Part shown: piece by piece, positions 56,225 through 64,000 of the stretch
Numbering within the stretch: position 1 is the stretch's first letter
How the letters are laid out: each line of letters starts with the position of its first letter
Assembly (NCBI RefSeq): GCF_030463535.1
Contig: NC_132880.1
Location: 27,540,987 to 27,604,986 of the forward strand
Direction: 5' to 3'
Origin: Salminus brasiliensis
Taxonomy: Eukaryota; Chordata; Actinopteri; Characiformes; Bryconidae
Length of the DNA stretch: 64,000 nucleotides
Translations under genes and position numbers: made by a program
Notes under the pieces: generated by a model
The model's database searches: none
Told to the model about the DNA's origin: nothing
What the model saw: the letters and a program-made list of their open reading frames with translations, nothing else

Positions 56225-56690
56225 TAAAGACTTTTTTTGAGTGAAGAAGTACCATGTCTGGACTGGACGGTTACCTTTGGTGCAGATCTACTCTAGAAAT
56301 TGTACTACTAGAAATGTGCCAGAAGGTTAAAACAGAAACCTAAAGGAAAACAGATCTTTCCTTGCTTCCTTTGCCAGAGTGCCATAAGTACAGTTTCCTA
56401 CACCATCAAAAGGCTCTTGGAAACTGGAGACAACTGAAGAGGTCTACTACAGGAAGAGGTCTGACAACAGCTTGTGTGACAGGCGACTTCCATGACAACA
56501 CCTTGTAGCAAAGCTCAAGACTAGACCAAGTCTTAGCTTCAGCTGTGGAGAGAAGATTTGGGGCTGCAGGTTTGACAGGTTGAGTGGCAGTTGTTGCAAA
56601 GATAAAAACACTAAAAACATGGAGGGCATTCTAAAAGCTTTGACAGGTGGTGTAAGACTTTCTGACCTTGACAGAGGCATCAGATGTTTT
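56225..56690 (+). mobile_element. Tc1-like transposase N-terminal fragment
   Basis: The plus strand contains a helix-turn-helix-like block (CCATCAAAAGGCTCTTGGAAACTGG) followed by GTGTGACAGGCGACTTCCAT and CTAGACCAAGTCTTAGCTTC, matching the end of the DNA-binding domain and start of the catalytic domain of a fish Tc1 family. The copy stops before the catalytic core. Confidence 0.6.
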
Positions 56691-56699
56691 TAAACTCAA

Positions 56700-57496
56700 A
56701 AGTTTAATTAATCAGCACATGTAAAGAGATGAAAACAAAGGAATGTTTGCTGCACCCTGATAAGTTACGCTGCTCTTGAAAGGCTCATCATCATACTACA
56801 ACTGAAATAAAATCTCAAAAATATGAATCACAGTAGGCATGTCTGTGTATATCAATACTGTTCTAAAATACAAATAACATCCAAAGAATGACTGCTCTCA
56901 TTTAGCCCTTAAACTTGTACTGCAACAGCCAGTTCCAGATCTGGGTGAGGGGTCCCAGTCATAACTTTCAGCCTTTCTGGGCCACAAAACCTAGAAATTA
57001 GAGAGAAGGAGAATTATTTCAACAAGTACCACATTACTAACAATCATTATTAACATAAGAATAATAAAAATAAACTGAGGAAGTGGGACCAAAGAGCAAC
57101 TGCCCGATTCACATTATATCAAAATATCAAAATGCAAAAAATAAAGACGCAGGGTTGACAGTGTGACAGTGACAGCAAAAATAATAAAAATTATAATAAC
57201 TATTATTGTTATTATTTATATTTAACCACTGCTGAGAATTCATCCTATAGAGCAGTGGAAACAGGTGGACTCCTGTGGGAGTATAAACAGAGCTTCACAA
57301 TCTGTCTAAACTTTGCGTGATGTACTTCTGTTTCCTGCGGCCCAATCACGGACACAGCAAAAACTATGACAGTGACTCCCAGTAACAGTGTGTGCTCATC
57401 AAAAACTTCTGCTGATCAAACATTGTTGGTTAACGACTAGTTCATATTTAGCACGGATGCAAATGCAGATTGCGCTGCAGCGCCGGACTGTGTGTG

Positions 57497-57562
<66 letters not shown>

Positions 57563-58000
57563 AACAAAAACAATTAAATTCTCAGCAGGTTAAGTCTTTA
57601 ATTTCTTGTTGGTTTCCCAAATGTCAGCATATTAGCACAGAATGTTCAGTTAGCGTAATGCTAAAATAAACTCGTCGTTTTCTGAAATAACCATGTGCAA
57701 GAGCACATCGTGACATTGGCTTGTTCAATAAGCTTGCTGGTCCGCACAAAAACACTGAAAACATTGCAGAAAGTACTTAGTATGTGTGTTTTAAACTGTT
57801 TCAATAATTCTAGTTTGAATTATTAGAACAAGAGTTTAAGATTAAAAGACTGTCTTGTTTTCTGTTTTTTTTTTTAATCATCACTACTGACATGGATAAT
57901 AACATATGCCAGTATTACTGTTGAAAATATGTTGAAGGAACAAAGCAACTTTATAGGAGATAGCATAAATATTTTCATTAACCAATAAACAAATGTTCAC
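56700..58000. other. No gene seen downstream of tmem238
   Basis: AT-rich, one TA run; no exon or repeat family recognised. Confidence 0.5.
57498..57557. repeat. (TA)n microsatellite
   Basis: About 30 TA units preceded by TGTGTGTAA. Confidence 0.95.
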
Positions 58001-58023
58001 ACAAACTTACAATTATTTTTTTT

Positions 58024-58029
58024 TTTATT
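58024..58029 (-). terminator. Polyadenylation signal of the tmem238-type gene
   Basis: AATAAA on the minus strand lies about 58 bases past the TGA of the gene, inside a T-rich run on the plus strand. The position suits a short 3' UTR. Confidence 0.5.
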
Positions 58030-58086
58030 ATTAAGTAAAATGATTCCTTACCTAGGCACTTCAGTGAGGAATTCTGTCTACCCACT

Positions 58087-58413
58087 TCAAGGACCCCTAT
58101 GGCCCCTAAGCGTGTGGGTGCGTATTTTCCGGCTAAGGGTGCGAGCAATACGGTCCACTGCGTTGCCAATGTGGCCCATCTCCTTGCTGGATGACAGACC
58201 TTCAATGTTGCCACTGTACCACATAACCCATCCACCGAGTGACATCAACACCATCAGTGCTCCTGTGTATACCAGCAGGTCACCAAAGTCTCTCCCCTTT
58301 ACTTCCAGTGGAACGAAGACCCCCACAAGCAAGGCTATGACCCCCAGCAGGTCAAAAATCACTGCGAATGCCAACGCCACTTTGCAGTGGGACAGGCCCA
58401 TGCAGGAGGTCAT
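58087..58413 (-). CDS. tmem238: TMEM238-family two-pass membrane protein
   Basis: One open coding exon of 108 aa ends in TGA at 58087. Two hydrophobic segments are visible: about 12-34, after a Cys-containing N-terminus, and about 43-66. The second runs into the motif GGWVMWYSGNIE, which with DLLVYTGAL I recognise from TMEM238. A basic C-terminal tail follows (RTLSRKIRTH). The family has no established biochemical function. A CACTAG acceptor lies just upstream of the ATG on the minus strand, so an untranslated 5' exon is likely, perhaps in the GC-richer stretch near 59.5-60.0 kb. TMEM238 and CCDC106 are close together on human 19q13.42, which agrees with ccdc106 lying 3 kb away and divergent here. 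The paralogue TMEM238L cannot be excluded. Confidence 0.8.
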   Translation of the reverse strand: MTSCMGLSHCKVALAFAVIFDLLGVIALLVGVFVPLEVKGRDFGDLLVYTGALMVLMSLGGWVMWYSGNIEGLSSSKEMGHIGNAVDRIARTLSRKIRTHTLRGHRGP

Positions 58414-59809
58414 GCCAACTTTGTAAAACCTAGTGGAAGCAAACAGAACTTACAGAAATTAAAGTCTAGTTATTGAAAAGGCCCAATCTTTCATAAGCAT
58501 GTTAGTATTTAAATAATCTTAGCTGTTAGAGAGAGCAGCTCGTGTGATGCTTGGCCATATAAGAATAATCTTTCCTCAAAGTATTTTAGCCCAAAGACAG
58601 CCCAGCCTGGTTAATATTACGCTAATATTTAGGAAAGCACTCTGCACATTCATGACCAGCATACCAGCCTCCAATCCAACATATTGTTGCAGTCATGACT
58701 AAATGTTTTCAGCAGATGTCAGAGCTAAGCAAATTATTACTAATTATGCTTGATCCTTTTTATTGTTTGACCCATCCTGAACGTGTCAATGTTAAGAACA
58801 CTTGCCTGATTTAAGCTACACAAAGTGAGAAACAGAAAAACTAATGGAGATTCTAAGATTTTATTTGATGAGGACCGTATGCTGGATTTGCTGGGAACAC
58901 AGCTTACCAGATTACACTGCTGGTGATCAGTATACCACTGTCCAAAACACATCTGACTTAGCTAATGATCAGCAGACCAGCATACACCTCTGGTGACCAG
59001 TACACCAGTATCCAAAACATAAGCAGATGCTGGATTTGCTGGGTACACAGCTTACCAGTATCCATCCCACTGTCCAAAACACAACTGACTTTGCTGATGA
59101 TCAGCCATCATTCCCTTGGGATATGTTGTTTTTTTTTAAGTTGAGGAGCTTGACCAAACATGTGAACCTTACACTGAAGGAGGGCAGGGATTGGCCAGTT
59201 TGCCAACTGGTGCCTATATACCTCCATTCATCATTAGTGCCATTCGATTACTGACTGATGCAGACACCACCTTGCAGCCTTCTTAAATTACTGTCAAGTC
59301 ACAAGTGCATCTAATTGCAAAAGCAGATATCTACAGCTTTTGGGTCTTCGAGTATATGTTACTAGACATTTGCACAGCTCTGGGCCAAGATCTGGTCGAT
59401 TTTAAGGGGAACAACAGCGACAATTGCTTCAGTGTCCGTTTAATTTCTTTCAAGTAGACAGAAGCTGCAATCTCGTCAAAGTCCCTCTCCACTGCAGTTT
59501 ACCAACACTTACCCTCTCGAAGCTTTAATACTAAATTATAAGGGTTGACATCTAGCTACTTCATCGCCGTTCCTCTCAGTGTTTTGGCCTCAGCTCTGCT
59601 TCATTTACCTGAGCTACTTCCGGATACACCTATGCAGGATATCTGACACCCTTCCGCTACAAAGACTTGCCCTCCTTTTATAATCAGACATTAAACACAA
59701 ATAAACGAATATAAACTGCTGCTAGACGCACATGCTGAGTTTAGGCTCAAGGTTGTGATTAAACTGACACTGACTGCCGATCAGTAAATGAAGATTTTTT
59801 CTTAAATCA

Positions 59810-59990
59810 GAGGTGGGTGGGCTGGGCAAATCCAGGTCCAGGGAGTAAAAATCCACCCCGGACAAATCAACCGCCTGCGCCGTGCTGCTGCGTATTAGCT
59901 TAGCGCTGCTAATCTGGCAGTACGCACAAAATCCCGGGACGGGTTTTTCCTTTCCGGGCCTGGATTTACCAAGGTTTAGCTTCAACACGA
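59810..59990. repeat. Short dispersed repeat
   Basis: GGTGGGTGGGCTGGGCAAAT through CCAGGTCCAGGGAGTAAAAA to TTCCGGGCCTGGATTTACC matches a recurrent fish block read on the minus strand (GGACCTGGATTTGCCCA). It is GC-richer than its surroundings, which also fits a nearby promoter. Confidence 0.4.
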
Positions 59991-60315
59991 GTTCAATCTA
60001 CTGCTGAAAAGATGAAGCTGTAAAAACTTTTTTATTACAAAAATATATATTTTTTATATATATATGTCTCTGGTATTCTACTAAAACTACATATTTCTGT
60101 AAGGGAGTTAAATGACTATACTATTGGTATATTGGTCATTTATTATATTAATTACTACATAATTTAGTATGCGGTCTGTAAAATGGTAGAAACGAGGTCG
60201 TTTTAGCACATTAATATTTTCACGGTACCAACAAAACCTCAGTGTAAATCAGTAACTGTACAAACGAATTATTAGATTTATCATACAACTATATATGATA
60301 GTGGAGTTTTCTATC

Positions 60316-60387
60316 CAGGGTTAGGTTTCCTAAAAGCTGGTAGAGTGTTTGTTGTAACGCCTCAAGAACCGCCATTAAAACCACACA

Positions 60388-60442
<55 letters not shown>

Positions 60443-60548
60443 TCAGACAGGTCAAACTGGGTCACATTTTCAGAAATGAGATTCACACACATATGCGGCT
60501 TGATTCCAAGTGAGAGCCGACATATTTCACATGGCTTTGGCTAGTGTG
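60316..60548. repeat. Upstream copy of a locally duplicated segment
   Basis: Begins CCAGGGTTAGGTTTCCTAAA and ends CACATGGCTTTGGCTAGTGT. The same order of blocks is found at about 62933-63178. This copy carries (CA)n(GA)n at 60381-60440. It lies about 1 kb before the ccdc106 start codon. Confidence 0.85.
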
Positions 60549-60858
60549 GGTGCAAACGTTGTATTAAAAGCCTAAATAAGACCCATATTGGATTCAGTCT
60601 GTGTCTATAGATCTCTACTGGACACACTGTGCACTGTTGTTTACTATACAACTGTAGAAAGACTCAGGCATAGCAACTGGGGCTGAATTCAGGGAGGTTC
60701 ATTGATTATAATTGATTATAATTTAATGAACATCTACTCCGGCGTACGGATTATTATCACTTCATTATTTGTCCCGTATTCTGATCGTTTGTATGTATGC
60801 TGAATTATAATCCGAATTACATATGTGAATCTAGACGTATGTGGAGGCTGGCAGGTTT

Positions 60859-60873
60859 GCGCATGCGCGGAAG
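60859..60873. promoter_or_regulatory. Palindromic NRF1-like site with adjacent ETS-like core between two divergent genes
   Basis: GCGCATGCGC at 60859-60868 is a perfect match to the palindromic NRF1 core and is followed directly by CGGAAG, an ETS-type core. It lies about 640 bp before the ccdc106 start codon and 2.4 kb from the tmem238 start, in an area with more CpG than its surroundings. Such sites are typical of TATA-less housekeeping promoters. Use by ccdc106, and perhaps by both genes, is inference. Confidence 0.5.
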
Positions 60874-61488
60874 ACAAAGCGATCAGGGCCGCTGTTTTAA
60901 TTCATTTACAAGGTGAAAATAAACCGGTGCGGTTAAATAATTCGAATTAACTCCCTTACATATATCGTCTTTTTTTGCATACAGTTTGCTATAACGGTGT
61001 ATAAAAACGTACAGGTTAGTTCTGTGAGTACTCAGTGTGGGTCAGATCCCCCATTTGCTCCCAAAGTAATGGAAAACAACTGGAGAGAAAGCAGGGTTTA
61101 ATTGGTAACTCGGTGATTAGCCGGTGTCTCTTTGCCATACTGTCATAAGGAGCACGCACTTGTTTGTGTGCATTTCTTATTTCAGCATATAAACCAGCCT
61201 GGTAGAAATACGAAGTGATTTATGTTACAAGATCTACAGTTAGATACATCTGATTAGTAGTGTGCTGTTTAGTTAGTTAGCTAGTTAGTTAGTACGCAGA
61301 GTCGCACTCTTGGGCTTAATTCTACAGCATTTGCGCTTCTGTCGTGGCTAATTAGGTCGGCTGAGTTGTAGTGTTAGTTCAGAACTGGTAAACTCTTAAC
61401 TACAAGCTACACTGTTGAGAGTTGAGAGAACTCGGTGAGCAGAGCAGCTTTCTGAGAGTGTGTTTGGTTGTAGCGGTCGGGAGGATCC

Positions 61489-61500
61489 ATGGCTGACTGA
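61489..61500 (+). promoter_or_regulatory. Three-codon upstream ORF before ccdc106
   Basis: ATG GCT GAC TGA encodes Met-Ala-Asp and stops four bases before the ccdc106 start codon at 61505. The context (CCATGG) has G at +4 but not a purine at -3. If this stretch is in the mRNA, the uORF would limit initiation or require reinitiation at the main ATG. Confidence 0.5.
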
Positions 61501-61504
61501 AATA

Positions 61505-64000
<2,496 letters not shown>

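Noticed and set aside
58040-58426. 128-codon frame opposite tmem238
   Set aside because: It is the antisense shadow of a recognised gene.

Overview
The window is vertebrate nuclear DNA, almost certainly from a teleost fish. Its genes are split by GT-AG introns. The space between them is AT-rich and full of decayed Tc1/mariner transposons, L2/CR1-type LINE pieces, a tRNA-derived SINE and microsatellites. The SINE, with its tRNA-like head and (AAATAA)-type tail, resembles elements I associate with ostariophysan fishes (characiforms and relatives). That order-level guess is inference from memory.

Layout. From 1 to about 32.5 kb I find no protein gene I can support. This part holds interstitial telomere-like GTTAGG arrays, several Tc1 remnants, one SINE, a 90-bp near-perfect palindrome, a purine/pyrimidine-rich block (19.9-20.9 kb), an LINE interrupted by another repeat (22.2-24.1 kb), a short non-autonomous DNA transposon beside a larger inverted-repeat unit (25.6-27.5 kb) and a Ty3/gypsy pol fragment. 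Four genes fill the right half. A complete six-exon gene of the GSG1/GSG1L family (best guess gsg1l2) lies on + at 34.8-38.2 kb, with a possible TATA promoter near 32.6 kb. A complete three-exon recoverin/visinin calcium-sensor gene lies on - at 48.1-43.7 kb. A single-coding-exon tmem238-type membrane protein lies on - at 58.4-58.1 kb. The 5' half of ccdc106 lies on +, from 61.5 kb to the end of the window, where it is cut.

How they relate. The genes are unrelated in function: a claudin-fold membrane protein of the AMPA-receptor auxiliary type, a photoreceptor EF-hand protein, a small two-pass membrane protein and a nuclear coiled-coil protein. The order is still informative. GSG1L2 and RCVRN are neighbours on human 17p13.1, while TMEM238 and CCDC106 are neighbours on human 19q13.42, so the interval 48.2-58.0 kb joins two blocks that are separate in human. 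tmem238 and ccdc106 diverge and have a palindromic NRF1-like site between them.

I did not find a convincing new biological system. The best leads are small: a tandem CAGCAG splice acceptor and a three-codon uORF in ccdc106, a duplicated segment on both sides of its first exons, the palindrome at 11.9 kb, and a unit with long inverted ends that encloses a telomere-like array.
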